From Blastococcus sp. Marseille-P5729 (GTDB lineage Bacteria > Actinomycetota > Actinomycetes > Mycobacteriales > Antricoccaceae): a stretch of 64,000 nt of DNA. The translations under genes were made by a program, and so were the position numbers. Of the stretch, positions 9,052-17,392 are shown one piece after another. The DNA lies in NCBI RefSeq assembly GCF_900292035.1, contig NZ_OMPO01000001.1, forward strand, positions 124,001 through 188,000. Reading direction: 5' to 3'. The notes beneath the pieces were generated by a model. That model was given only the letters and a program-made list of their open reading frames with translations. It ran no database searches and was not told the origin of the DNA. Each line of letters starts with the position of its first letter. Positions within the stretch are counted from its first letter, which is position 1.

Positions 9052-9156
9052 GTGGCGTTATCGATCACCGGACCGGGCGAAGACCCCGCGGCGCTGGAGA
9101 CCGTGCTGGAGCAGACGGCACAGAAGGCGTACTCGAAGGCAGAGCCATCGCTGTGA
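9052..9156 (+). pseudogene. Possible C-terminal gene remnant
   Basis: A 34-codon frame with no ribosome site encodes ALSITGPGEDPAALETVL followed by an amphipathic stretch ending in EPSL. It reads like the end of a small exported or regulatory protein, but no full-length gene precedes it. The same frame upstream carries a stop. It may be chance coding in GC-rich DNA. Confidence 0.22.
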
Positions 9157-9158
9157 AC

Positions 9159-9176
9159 GCATGACAACTGTCATGC
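9159..9176. promoter_or_regulatory. Palindromic operator GCATGACA-N2-TGTCATGC
   Basis: Perfect 8-bp inverted repeat with a 2-base centre, about 65 bases before the ATG of the ABC exporter operon. Length and symmetry suit a NarL/LuxR-type response regulator dimer, and such a regulator is encoded at the end of the operon. Autoregulation by that regulator is inferred. Confidence 0.6.
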
Positions 9177-9220
9177 TCAGGTCGTGACGACAGGGTGAGG
9201 CGGCGCGTCCGCCGGCGCGC

Positions 9221-9226
9221 CAGGAT
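9221..9226 (+). promoter_or_regulatory. -10-like CAGGAT, possible leaderless promoter
   Basis: CAGGAT ends 6 bases before the ATG at 9233. It deviates from TANNNT at the first base, which would fit a weak promoter that needs an activator bound at the palindrome 45 bases upstream. Confidence 0.3.
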
Positions 9227-9232
9227 GAGGTC

Positions 9233-10168
9233 ATGAGCACACCACCACCGGCGGTCCGCATCAACGGGCTGACCAAGACCTTCGGAACTCGCGGGGCCAA
9301 GGTGGTCCAGGCAGTGCGCGGCGTGGACCTGACGATCAGCTCCGGTGAGATCGTGGCCCTCCTCGGGCCGAACGGCGCGGGAAAGACCACCACCCTGGAC
9401 GTCGTCCTCGGGCTGTCCGATCCCAGCGACGGCCGAGTCGACGTGCTGGGCATGACGCCCCGTAGAGCCGTCGACTCGGGCCGAGTCTCGGCGGTCCTTC
9501 AGACCGGGGGACTGCTGGCCGACATCAGCGTCCGGGAGACCGTCGAGCTGATCGCGTCGACCTACCGCGAGCACATTGGCGTGAACGAGGCGATGCGCCG
9601 AGCCGGAATCGAGCACCTGGCCGCGCGCCGGGTGTCGAAGTGCTCCGGCGGCGAGCAGCAGCGGCTGCGGTTCGCGCTCGCGCTGCTGCCCGACCCCGAC
9701 CTGTTGATCCTTGACGAGCCGACGGCCGGGATGGACGTCAGCGCGCGGCACGAGTTCTGGGACACGATGCGTGCCGACGCCGGCTCGGGCCGCACGGTCA
9801 TCTTCGCCACCCACTATCTCGAGGAGGCCGACGCCTTCGCCGACCGCATCGTGATGATGGCGCGTGGCGCCGTGGTGGCGGACGGCAGCACCGAGCAGAT
9901 TCGCTCCCGCGCGGGAGGCCGCGTCGTCTCCGCGGACTTCAGCGTCGAGGGCTTCGAGAACGCGATGCGCGTCATCGCGTCCTTCCCGGGTGTGGAGTCG
10001 ACCGAGGCCCGCGGATGCCGGATCTACGCGCGGACGCAGCGCTCGGACGACCTCGCTCGCCAGATCCTCACCGAGCTCGATGGCAGCGCGCTCGAGATTG
10101 CGACAGCGAACCTGGACCACGCCTTCATGACGTTGACCGAGTCTGCCCATGAGGGGGATAACGAGTGA
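9233..10168 (+). CDS. ABC-2-type exporter, ATP-binding protein
   Basis: ATPase of a drug or lipid ABC exporter, 311 aa, DrrA-like. It has Walker A GPNGAGKTT (about residues 45-53), signature CSGGEQQR (about 140), Walker B LLILDEPT and H-loop ATHYLEE. The C-terminal 90 residues form the accessory domain usual in DrrA-type proteins. It is the first gene of a tightly packed operon: the permease start overlaps its stop by 4 bases (GTGA), followed by a sensor kinase and response regulator. Such sets typically sense and export membrane-active compounds. The substrate cannot be read from the sequence. Confidence 0.93.
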   Translation: MSTPPPAVRINGLTKTFGTRGAKVVQAVRGVDLTISSGEIVALLGPNGAGKTTTLDVVLGLSDPSDGRVDVLGMTPRRAVDSGRVSAVLQTGGLLADISVRETVELIASTYREHIGVNEAMRRAGIEHLAARRVSKCSGGEQQRLRFALALLPDPDLLILDEPTAGMDVSARHEFWDTMRADAGSGRTVIFATHYLEEADAFADRIVMMARGAVVADGSTEQIRSRAGGRVVSADFSVEGFENAMRVIASFPGVESTEARGCRIYARTQRSDDLARQILTELDGSALEIATANLDHAFMTLTESAHEGDNE

Positions 10169-10923
10169 ACCCCACATTCGTCTGGATCGAGCTCAAGCGG
10201 ATCTTCCGGAATGTCCCGGCGCTGTTCTTCACGGCAGTGCTCCCGGCCTTCATGTACATCGTGTTCGGCGCGACTCAGGACTACAAGGACCAGCGGGTGG
10301 GCAACGGCAACGTCGCGATGTTCATCATGGTGTCGATGGCGGTGTACGGCGCGGTCACCGCGACCACGAGCATCGGCGGCTCGGCGGCTGTGGAACGCAT
10401 GCAGGGCTGGGGTCGCCAGCTCGGGCTGACCCCGATGCGGGACTCGGGCTATGTGTCCAGCAAGGCTATGGTCGCCATCATCATCGCGTTGATCCCGATC
10501 GCGCTCATCTATGCGATCGGCGCGTCCACGGGCGCCGACGCCACCGCGAGCGCCTGGGTGCTCACGGCCGTGCTGTGCGTGCTCGGCTCGGCGATATTCG
10601 CGCTGTTCGGCCTGGCGATCGGGGCGGCTTTCCGTTCCGAGGCGGCGGTGAGCGCAGCCGGCGGCTCCATCGTGATCCTCGGTTTCCTCGGCAATGTGTT
10701 CATCCCGCTGTCGGGCACGATGCTCGCGATCGCCAAGTTCACACCCCTCTACGGAGTTGCCGCACTCGCGCGCTATCCGGTCACCGAGGGCTATCTCGCC
10801 TCCGGCGACGGGGCCAGCGATCGTGACGAGCTCTGGGAGATCCTGCTTAATGTAGGCGGATGGACGTTGATATTCGCGGTGCTGGCGATCGTGCTGGTCC
10901 GCAAGGGGCGCAACCGGCAGTGA
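10165..10923 (+). CDS. ABC-2-type exporter, permease protein
   Basis: Membrane partner of the preceding ATPase, 252 aa with about six transmembrane segments and the ABC-2 fold. The GTG start overlaps the ATPase stop in GTGA, so translation is probably coupled. Its own stop overlaps the GTG of the sensor kinase in the same way. The family covers DrrB-like antibiotic exporters and lantibiotic/lipid exporters linked to DesK/DesR-type regulation. No substrate-specific motif is visible. Confidence 0.9.
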   Translation: MNPTFVWIELKRIFRNVPALFFTAVLPAFMYIVFGATQDYKDQRVGNGNVAMFIMVSMAVYGAVTATTSIGGSAAVERMQGWGRQLGLTPMRDSGYVSSKAMVAIIIALIPIALIYAIGASTGADATASAWVLTAVLCVLGSAIFALFGLAIGAAFRSEAAVSAAGGSIVILGFLGNVFIPLSGTMLAIAKFTPLYGVAALARYPVTEGYLASGDGASDRDELWEILLNVGGWTLIFAVLAIVLVRKGRNRQ

Positions 10924-12032
10924 ACCAGGCCGAGCACCGTGACGGTGCCTCTCCGGGATCGGCCGCCGAGCAGGGGTTCGCGGACCGGTTCGGGTGGCTG
11001 CTCGGCGGCATCTGGGTGATCTTCCTCGTCTATCCCGCGCTCGGCATCCTGCACTCGGACACACCGGCGGCCTGGAAGGCCGCCGGTGTCGCCGTCACGG
11101 TGGCCTTCGGTGTGGTGTACGTCGCTGCTCTTGCGGCTCTCGACCGGATTGAGGCGCCGGAGGCGGACCGGCGCTTCTTCGTCTTCCTCTGTCTCATGCT
11201 GCTCGCGATCGTCACGATTCCCTACCTCGGTCTCGGCGCCCTCGGTTTCGTTCCCTACCTGGTGTCGTACTCGATGCTTGCGCTGCCCCGCCGGTTCGCC
11301 TACGCCGTGTTCGTGCTGGCGCTCACCATGACGATCGTGCTGCCTGCCATCGCCAGGTTGATCGGCGACTGGTGGTTCATGGCGATCATCGTGATGCTCA
11401 CCGGGTTCACCACCCTGTTCGTGCGGATCATGGAGGAGCGCGAGACCCAGACCGAGATCGTCAAGGAGCAGCTGGCAGTGGTCGCCGAGCGCGAGCGCGT
11501 GGCGCGGGACGTCCACGATGTCCTCGGCCACTCCTTAACCGTCGTGACGGTGAAGGCCGAGCTCGCGCAGCGGCTGATCGACGTCGATCCCGACCGGGCG
11601 CGCAGCGAGATGCATCAGATCCAGTCCCTCACGAGGCAGGCACTTGCCGAGGTCCGGGCCACGGTCGGCGGGCTGCGGGTGGCTCGCCTGGGCGACGAGC
11701 TCGACTTGTCCCGAGACGCGCTGGCGTCGGCGGGGGTCAGGGGCACGGTCCCGGACGATCCGGACGTCGTGGATCCTCGCTACCGGATCATCTTCGCGTG
11801 GGCATTGCGCGAGGCGATCACGAACGTCATCCGGCACTCCGGAGCCACCGAATGCGTGGTCTCATTGTCGGAACGGGGGATGACTGTCGTCGACAACGGC
11901 ATCGGGCTCGGTGAGCGCCCCGCCGGCAACGGGCTCAGGGGCATTCGAGAGCGGGTCGAGGCGGCGTCCGGTCGACTCGACATCCGCACCGACGTGGAGT
12001 CCGGTGGCACGCTGATGAAGGTGGTGATGTAG
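10920..12032 (+). CDS. Sensor histidine kinase, DesK/NarX-like (HisKA_3)
   Basis: Membrane-bound histidine kinase of 370 aa from the GTG at 10920, chosen because it overlaps the permease stop (GTGA); an upstream ATG at 10860 would run deep into the permease gene. About four or five transmembrane helices (residues 20-160) have no sizeable external loop, as in DesK-type sensors that monitor the membrane. The HisKA_3 phospho-His box is ERVARDVHDVLGHSL, and the ATPase domain has REAITNVIRHSG, VDNGIG and GNGLRGIRERV. Its partner is the adjacent response regulator. Stimulus probably relates to the exporter substrate or envelope state. Confidence 0.92.
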   Translation: MNQAEHRDGASPGSAAEQGFADRFGWLLGGIWVIFLVYPALGILHSDTPAAWKAAGVAVTVAFGVVYVAALAALDRIEAPEADRRFFVFLCLMLLAIVTIPYLGLGALGFVPYLVSYSMLALPRRFAYAVFVLALTMTIVLPAIARLIGDWWFMAIIVMLTGFTTLFVRIMEERETQTEIVKEQLAVVAERERVARDVHDVLGHSLTVVTVKAELAQRLIDVDPDRARSEMHQIQSLTRQALAEVRATVGGLRVARLGDELDLSRDALASAGVRGTVPDDPDVVDPRYRIIFAWALREAITNVIRHSGATECVVSLSERGMTVVDNGIGLGERPAGNGLRGIRERVEAASGRLDIRTDVESGGTLMKVVM

Positions 12033-12035
12033 CCG

Positions 12036-12641
12036 ATGGTCCGGGTACTGCTGGCCGACGACCAGGCTCTGGTCCGCGGCGCCATGGCCGCCCTGCTGAG
12101 CCTCGAGACGGACATCGAGGTCGTCGCTGAGGTCGGCCGCGGCGACCTCGTCGTCGACGCCGCCCGCGAGCACGAGGCCGAGGTCTGCCTGCTCGACATC
12201 GAGATGCCAGGACTGGATGGAATTCACGCGGCCGCGGCCCTACGCGACAGTCTTCCCGGGTGCCGGTCGCTGATCGTCACGACCTTCGGTCGACCTGGAT
12301 ATGTGTCTCGCGCGCTCGCCGCCGGTGCGTCGGGCTTCGTCGTGAAGGACACCCCGGCCGCCGAGCTGGCCGAGGCCGTACGCCGGGTGCACGCTGGGCT
12401 GCGGGTCGTCGACCCGACCCTCGCGACGGAGACCCTCGCCGAGGGCCGGTCCCCGCTGACCGAACGCGAGCGGGAGGTGCTTGGGGTAGCGCTGCGCGGT
12501 GGCACCGTCGCCCAGATCGCCGCTGAGGTCCACCTCTCCCAGGGGACGGTTCGGAATCATCTGTCGTCCGCGATCGGGAAGACGAGCGCGTCGACCCGCG
12601 CCGAGGCGGCGCGAGTCGCTCAGGAGAACGGGTGGCTCTGA
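12036..12641 (+). CDS. Response regulator, NarL/LuxR family (DesR-like)
   Basis: Two-domain transcription factor of 201 aa. The receiver domain (1-120) has the acidic pocket ADDQ, the phospho-Asp in LLDIEMPGLDG, the switch Thr in VTTFG and Lys in VVKDTP. The LuxR-type HTH (about 140-200) starts LTEREREVLGVALRGGTVAQIA. It begins 3 bases after the kinase stop. Its likely binding site is the perfect palindrome at 9159-9176 upstream of the operon. It ends 4 bases before the convergent phosphotransferase gene. Confidence 0.93.
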   Translation: MVRVLLADDQALVRGAMAALLSLETDIEVVAEVGRGDLVVDAAREHEAEVCLLDIEMPGLDGIHAAAALRDSLPGCRSLIVTTFGRPGYVSRALAAGASGFVVKDTPAAELAEAVRRVHAGLRVVDPTLATETLAEGRSPLTEREREVLGVALRGGTVAQIAAEVHLSQGTVRNHLSSAIGKTSASTRAEAARVAQENGWL

Positions 12642-12645
12642 GGCG

Positions 12646-13680
12646 CTATCTGCGCAGATCCGCCTCGGCGGCGTCGAGCGCGCCGGCGATGGTCTTGTCG
12701 AGCACCCGGTGGTCGTAGCCGTCGTCGCCCATGGCGCCGACCTCGTACCGATGGCGGACGCCGAGCTGGATGCACGCGCCGCGCCAGCGCTGGAACGCGA
12801 CGTAGAAGTCGATGCGGGAGACGTCGTTTCCGGACTTCTCCGCGTACCGCTGGGTCACCTCGTCGCGGGTCATGAAGCCGCCGGCCTGAGTCGGCGTATG
12901 CGTGGTCGCTGCGAACGCGGTCTCGCCGGGCTGTGACCAGGTGCTCAACAGCCAGCCCAGATCGGCCATGCTGTCACCGACGGTGGCCAGCTCCCAGTCA
13001 AAGATCGCCAGGATGTTGCCCTCCGGGTCGAAGCTGAGGTTCCCCACGCGGTAGTCACCGTGCGCGATGCCGGTCACCTGCGGCGGCACGTCCTCGATCA
13101 GCAGCTGGGCGATCCGCACGACCTGCTCGGTCTCCGGCGGCATGACGGCCTGCACTTGCGCGGTCCACCGCTCGACCTGCCGCTGGATGTATCCGGTGGT
13201 CTTGCGCGAGCCGGGTACATCCAGCTCGTTCACGTCGAGCGAGTGCAGGCGGGCGAGGACGTCGGCGATCTGCTCGCTGGCGTGATAGCGGGCCGGCTCG
13301 GACAGCTGTTGCGCGTCGTCGCTGTCGCCCATGACCACGCCGTCCACGAAGTCCATGACGTAGAAGTCCGCGCCCGTCACCGCATGGTCGTCGCAGAACG
13401 CCAGGGGCGCGGCAACGGGTACGCCGGTGCCCTGCAGCGCGGTGATGAACTTCCACTCGCGGCCCATGTCGTGGGCGGACTCGAGCACGCTGCCGGTCGG
13501 CGGCCGGCGCAGCGCGACCTTCCGGCCCTGGGTGTCGGTGACCAGGTAGGTGAGGTTCGAGCGGCCTCCGGCAATGAGGGTGAACTGGGCCGGGCCGGCG
13601 AATCCCTGGACGTTGTCGCTGATCCAGCGGGTCACGGCGTCCGGTTCGATTCCGGCGATCGGTCGGGAGTCAGACGTCAT
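12646..13680 (-). CDS. Phosphotransferase family protein (APH/ACAD10-like)
   Basis: Kinase-fold protein of 344 aa of the aminoglycoside phosphotransferase superfamily, subgroup often linked with acyl-CoA dehydrogenases. The N-lobe has GGRSNLTYLVTD and KVALRRPP (ATP-anchoring Lys region). The catalytic loop is HGDYRVGNL and the metal-binding segment is IFDWELATVGD, all intact. Family members have been proposed to phosphorylate hydroxylated fatty acids, not antibiotics; the substrate here is unknown. No acyl-CoA dehydrogenase is adjacent. It is transcribed towards the response regulator and follows the amidase start region only loosely. Confidence 0.85.
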   Translation of the reverse strand: MTSDSRPIAGIEPDAVTRWISDNVQGFAGPAQFTLIAGGRSNLTYLVTDTQGRKVALRRPPTGSVLESAHDMGREWKFITALQGTGVPVAAPLAFCDDHAVTGADFYVMDFVDGVVMGDSDDAQQLSEPARYHASEQIADVLARLHSLDVNELDVPGSRKTTGYIQRQVERWTAQVQAVMPPETEQVVRIAQLLIEDVPPQVTGIAHGDYRVGNLSFDPEGNILAIFDWELATVGDSMADLGWLLSTWSQPGETAFAATTHTPTQAGGFMTRDEVTQRYAEKSGNDVSRIDFYVAFQRWRGACIQLGVRHRYEVGAMGDDGYDHRVLDKTIAGALDAAEADLRR

Positions 13681-13723
13681 GGCTAGAGGGTAACCGACCG
13701 AACGCTTGCTCGGTAGATCATGG

Positions 13724-15112
13724 TCATCCGATCCGGGGCATCTCCCCAGCGCGCTCGTACGCTGCCTCGTGGGCGGCTCCGGCTGCCAGGACCGTGGGCT
13801 CGTCGAAGGGCCGCCCGATCAGCTGCATCCCGACCGGCAGCCCGCTGCCGGTGAACCCGCACGGGACCGACAGTGCGGGCAGCCCGGTGAGATTTCCGGG
13901 CGCGCTGGTCCGCACATAGGCGTTGATGACCGGCTCGCCGGTGCTCTCGAAGGCCTCCTGGCCGACCTTCGCCGGCGGCTGGGGGAGGGTCGGCGCCGCC
14001 ACGAGGTCGATCCCCTCGGCGAACATGTCCCGCCAGCCCTGCTGCAGCAGGCTTCTCACGCGCAGGGCCTTGATGTAGTCGGTGGCGTAGATGAGCTCAC
14101 CGGCCTCGAGCAGCACCCGCACGTCGGGCTCGATGTCACCGCCCTTCTCGCGCAGTCGCTCCTGGTGATAGGCGCTGGCCTCGGAGCAGAAGATGGCGTA
14201 CTCGCACGGCATGTACGCCGCTGCGTGCGGGATCTCCACCTCGCGGATCTGGGCACCGAGACCGGCCAGCCGCTCCACACCCGCCCGCACGGCTGCATCG
14301 ACATCCGGGTCGACCCCGTCGGTGAAGTAGTTCGTCGGCACGCCGATGGTCAGGCCTTGGACGCCGCGGCCCAGCGCGTCGTCATAGTCCGCGACCGGTA
14401 CGTCGACCGTCGCCGGGTCGGTCCGGTCGTAGCCGGCGACCGCCTGCAGCATCGCAGCCGTGTCCGCGACGGTGCGGGCCATCGGGCCCACGTGGTCCAG
14501 CGCCCAGCTCAGGGATGCGATTCCGGTACGCGACACGCGTCCATAGGTGGCCTTCAGCCCGACGACCCCATTGACCGACGAGGGGATGCGGATCGAGCCC
14601 CCGGTGTCGGTGCCGATCGCGATGTGGCACATCCCGGCGGCGAGCGCGGCCCCCGAGCCGCCGCTGGAGCCCCCCGGGATGTGGTCGAGGTTCCAGGGGT
14701 TGCGTGTCGTCGGCGTGATGACGCCGAAGGCGAACTCGTGCGTGTGGGTCTTGCCGACCATGATGGCCCCGGCCTCGGCCAGCCGGCGGACGATCGCGGC
14801 GTCCTCGTCCGGTATGTAGTCCAGCCGGGTGCGCGAGCTGGAGGTGGTCGGGACGCCAGCGGTCTCGACCAGATCCTTCACGCCGACGGTGATTCCGTGC
14901 AATGGCCCGCGGTAGTTGCCGGAGGCGATCTCCTGCTCGGCGCGGCGAGCGGCGTCCATCGCATCCTCGGCGGTCACCGTGGCGAACGCGCCGACCTTGT
15001 CCTCGAGCTGGTCGATGCGGGCGAGCACCGACTCGACCAGCTCGACCGGTGACAGCTGCTTTGACTCGATGAGCGCGGCCGCGTCGACGACCGACAGTTC
15101 GTACGGGGCCAT
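13724..15112 (-). CDS. Amidase (amidase-signature family)
   Basis: Amide hydrolase of 462 aa. The Ser-Ser-Lys triad is visible: Lys in GITVGVKDLVETAG, the cis-Ser in GGSSGGSGAALAAG and the nucleophile in TDTGGSIRIPSS. Length fits stand-alone amidases and GatA. ATG 15112 is preferred over the GTG at 15124 because GGTGGGAG precedes it at good spacing and it follows the partner stop by 2 bases (TAG-CC-ATG). The partner is a GatC-like small protein. GatB is absent, so a tRNA amidotransferase is unlikely and a hydrolase of the AtzF/AtzG or indoleacetamide type is more plausible. Substrate unknown. Confidence 0.88.
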   Translation of the reverse strand: MAPYELSVVDAAALIESKQLSPVELVESVLARIDQLEDKVGAFATVTAEDAMDAARRAEQEIASGNYRGPLHGITVGVKDLVETAGVPTTSSSRTRLDYIPDEDAAIVRRLAEAGAIMVGKTHTHEFAFGVITPTTRNPWNLDHIPGGSSGGSGAALAAGMCHIAIGTDTGGSIRIPSSVNGVVGLKATYGRVSRTGIASLSWALDHVGPMARTVADTAAMLQAVAGYDRTDPATVDVPVADYDDALGRGVQGLTIGVPTNYFTDGVDPDVDAAVRAGVERLAGLGAQIREVEIPHAAAYMPCEYAIFCSEASAYHQERLREKGGDIEPDVRVLLEAGELIYATDYIKALRVRSLLQQGWRDMFAEGIDLVAAPTLPQPPAKVGQEAFESTGEPVINAYVRTSAPGNLTGLPALSVPCGFTGSGLPVGMQLIGRPFDEPTVLAAGAAHEAAYERAGEMPRIG

Positions 15113-15114
15113 GG

Positions 15115-15315
15115 CTACTCCCACCTCGCGTCGAATGCCGTGGCCACCGGCGTCTCGCCGATGTCGATGGCGTCGAGCTGGTCGATCAGCCCGACGATGC
15201 TGTCCAGCACCGGGGCCACGACCTCGGCGCGGTCCGGCGTCAGCGTGAGGCGTGCATGCGCGCTGAGATGCTCCAGCGGCGCTCCGGTCGACGGTCTGCG
15301 GGTGGGGAACTCCAC
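15115..15315 (-). CDS. Small GatC/AtzG-like amidase partner
   Basis: Protein of 66 aa immediately upstream of the amidase, with 2 bases between its stop and the amidase ATG. The pattern LTLTPDRAEVVAPVLDSI, then LDAIDIGETPVA, resembles the helix plus proline-bearing tail of GatC and AtzG-like proteins, which wrap around and stabilise amidases. GGAGG precedes the GTG start. Assignment rests on size, pattern and coupling; the similarity is weak. Confidence 0.6.
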   Translation of the reverse strand: MEFPTRRPSTGAPLEHLSAHARLTLTPDRAEVVAPVLDSIVGLIDQLDAIDIGETPVATAFDARWE

Positions 15316-15419
15316 GACGGATACCTCCTGCTCACGACCGGTCGGCCACCGGCCACACTGTGAGCACCATTGCAGACAGGTTCAGCCCAGACAATCGTTG
15401 TTGAAAGTGCAATCAGATA

Positions 15420-15425
15420 TACAGT
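15420..15425 (+). promoter_or_regulatory. -10 element TACAGT, probable leaderless mshA promoter
   Basis: TACAGT ends 6 bases before the GTG at 15432, in a locally AT-rich stretch, and no Shine-Dalgarno sequence precedes the GTG. Confidence 0.45.
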
Positions 15426-15431
15426 TCCAAG

Positions 15432-16619
15432 GTGACTTCCGCACCGCTGCGCATCGGCTACGTGTCGCTGCATACCTCGCCGACCGATCTGCCGGGCAGC
15501 GGCGACGCCGGCGGCATGAACGTCGTCGAGCTCAACCAGGCGCTCGCCCTCGGGCGCCGGGGTCATTCGGTCGACCTGATCACTCGCCGGGCCGATGCCG
15601 CGCTCCCGGCGTTTTCGCAGATCGGCCCCGGGGTCACGCTGCGGCTGCTGGATGCCGGCCCGGCCGAGCCGATGGCCAAGAGCGCGCAGGAAGCCGTGAT
15701 CGACGACTTCGGTCGCGAGCTGGCCGGCCTCGAACCGTACGACGTGATCGTCTCCCAGCACTGGATGTCCGGCATGGCGGCGCTCCCGGTCGCGCGCACC
15801 TGGTCGGTCCCGCACGTGCAGAGCTATCACTCGATCGCGGCGTCGGTCGGTGCAGCCCTCGAAGAGGGAGAGCCGCCGGAATCGGCCGGACGCGAGGCCG
15901 GAGAGCGACGGCTTGCGGCCGAATCGGAGGCGATTGTCGCGATCAGCGGGGCGGAGGCCGCGACCGTGATCGACCGGCTCCACGCAGACCCCACCAAGGT
16001 GCACGTCGTCCCGCCAGGAGTGGACCGCACGGTCTTCACTCCGACCAGGAATCGTCGCGATCCCAGATATATAGCCTATGCGGCTCGCCTGCAGCCACTC
16101 AAGGCGCCCGACCTCGCCATCCGAGCGCTCGCCGAGGTGACGCCCGCCGTACGCCCGGAACTGTGGATCGCGGGTGACACCTCCCGTGACTTCACCGCCT
16201 ACCGTGCCGAGCTCGACGAGCTGGTCCGGGAGCTCGGGCTGGCTGACCTGGTCCGGTTCGTCGGCTCCTTCGACCGGCCCGGCCTGGCCCGCTTCTTCCA
16301 GGAAGCAACCCTCACGGTGGTCCCCTCCTTCTCAGAGACCTTCGGCCTGGTCGCACTCGAGTCCGCGGCGTGCGGTACGCCGGTGATCGCCACGGCAACC
16401 GGCGGCCTCATGGAGTCGGTCTCCGACGGCGAATCCGGGGTGCTCATGCGTGACCGCGACCCGCGTGCGTGGGGGACGCAGATCGAGGCACTGCTGACCG
16501 ATCCCGAGCGCTACGACGAGCTCGTGTCCGGGGCGGTGCGGCACGCCACCCGCTTCGACTGGGATGACTCGGCCGCGGGCGTCGAGTCGGTCCTCACCGC
16601 GCTGGTGACGGGCCGATGA
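15432..16619 (+). CDS. mshA: D-inositol-3-phosphate glycosyltransferase MshA (glycosyltransferase family 4)
   Basis: First committed enzyme of mycothiol synthesis: transfers GlcNAc from UDP-GlcNAc to 1-L-myo-inositol-1-phosphate. The 395-aa protein has the MshA N-terminal block SLHTSPTDLPGSGDAGGMNV and the family 4 glycosyltransferase C-terminal EX7E region (PSFSETFGLVALESAACG). A C-terminal Rossmann domain begins near residue 205 (IAYAARLQPLKAPDLAIRAL). It differs from MshA in that the segment after GGMN reads VVELNQ in place of the usual VYV/LN, within normal variation. The stop overlaps the start of the MshB gene by 4 bases, so both mycothiol steps are in one transcript. Confidence 0.85.
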   Translation: MTSAPLRIGYVSLHTSPTDLPGSGDAGGMNVVELNQALALGRRGHSVDLITRRADAALPAFSQIGPGVTLRLLDAGPAEPMAKSAQEAVIDDFGRELAGLEPYDVIVSQHWMSGMAALPVARTWSVPHVQSYHSIAASVGAALEEGEPPESAGREAGERRLAAESEAIVAISGAEAATVIDRLHADPTKVHVVPPGVDRTVFTPTRNRRDPRYIAYAARLQPLKAPDLAIRALAEVTPAVRPELWIAGDTSRDFTAYRAELDELVRELGLADLVRFVGSFDRPGLARFFQEATLTVVPSFSETFGLVALESAACGTPVIATATGGLMESVSDGESGVLMRDRDPRAWGTQIEALLTDPERYDELVSGAVRHATRFDWDDSAAGVESVLTALVTGR

Positions 16620-17356
16620 CCACCAGCCCCGGCCGCTTCCCTTACGGGCGAGTGCTGCTGATCCACGCCCACCCGGACGACGAGACACTCGCCACCGGAG
16701 TGCTCATCGCGGACCTGACCGCGCGCGGAGCAGCCGCCGGCGTGGTCACGGCCACCCGCGGCGAGCAGGGGGAGATCGTCGACGGAGCGCTCGCCCGGCC
16801 GGTGTCCGGCGAGCAGCTGAGCAGGGTGCGTGAGGACGAGCTGCGCGAAGCCCTGGACTCGCTCGGCGTGCGATGGCACGCCTACCTGGGCACCCGGCCC
16901 GCCCGCGCCGCCGGGCTGGCTGATCGCGCATACGCGGACTCAGGCATGCGATGGATCCGGCCCGGTCTGGCCGGTCCGGCGGGGGACGTCGGACCGGACG
17001 CGCTCACCCGGGCTCCGCTGGAGGAGGTGACCGGGGACATCGCTGCCGCGATCTCGGCCTACCGGCCCGACGCGGTCGTGACCTACGACGTCGACGGCGG
17101 ATACGGCCACCCCGACCACGTGCTCTGCCACCACGCCACCGTGCGGGCCTGCCAGGAGCTGGACGTCGCGCTGTGGTTCACGACGTCCGACCCCGCCGAG
17201 CACCATGTCGCGGTCGAGGGCGCCCAGCACCTCGACATCGTCAAGCGCGCATTGCGCAGCCACCGCACGCAGTTGACCGTGGTCGGCGAGGACGTCGTGC
17301 ACAGCGGCGGGCAGCGCGAGCCGATCCTGACCCGGGTGCTGCTGCGTCGCGGGTGA
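16616..17356 (+). CDS. mshB: MshB-like GlcNAc-inositol deacetylase (PIG-L/LmbE family)
   Basis: Zinc deacetylase of the LmbE/PIG-L family, 246 aa. It would remove the acetyl group from GlcNAc-inositol, the step after MshA dephosphorylation. The zinc and catalytic motif is HAHPDDETLATG (residues 15-26), the MshB-like strand is VVTATRGEQGEIV and the second zinc ligand block is YGHPDHV. At 246 aa it is shorter than M. tuberculosis MshB (about 300), with the C-terminal part reduced. The amidase mycothiol conjugate hydrolase Mca is a related alternative, but ATGA overlap with mshA favours MshB. Confidence 0.8.
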   Translation: MTTSPGRFPYGRVLLIHAHPDDETLATGVLIADLTARGAAAGVVTATRGEQGEIVDGALARPVSGEQLSRVREDELREALDSLGVRWHAYLGTRPARAAGLADRAYADSGMRWIRPGLAGPAGDVGPDALTRAPLEEVTGDIAAAISAYRPDAVVTYDVDGGYGHPDHVLCHHATVRACQELDVALWFTTSDPAEHHVAVEGAQHLDIVKRALRSHRTQLTVVGEDVVHSGGQREPILTRVLLRRG

Positions 17357-17392
17357 GATGCGGGGCGATCGGCGGCGCGTGATGCCGGGCGA

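Larger units (their letters stand above)
8823..9232. other. 410-bp gap without a convincing intact gene
   Basis: No intact gene is convincing here. A reading frame at 9052-9156 (GTG start) ends in a protein-like amphipathic segment, ALSITGPGEDPAALETVL and beyond. It is cut off upstream by a stop at 9034-9036 and may be the tail of a decayed gene. The last 75 bases hold a palindromic operator and the promoter for the ABC exporter operon. Confidence 0.5.

Noticed and set aside
13706-15052. Plus-strand 448-aa frame antisense to the first amidase.
   Set aside because: No ribosome site or recognisable motif; the amidase on the other strand has an intact Ser-Ser-Lys triad.
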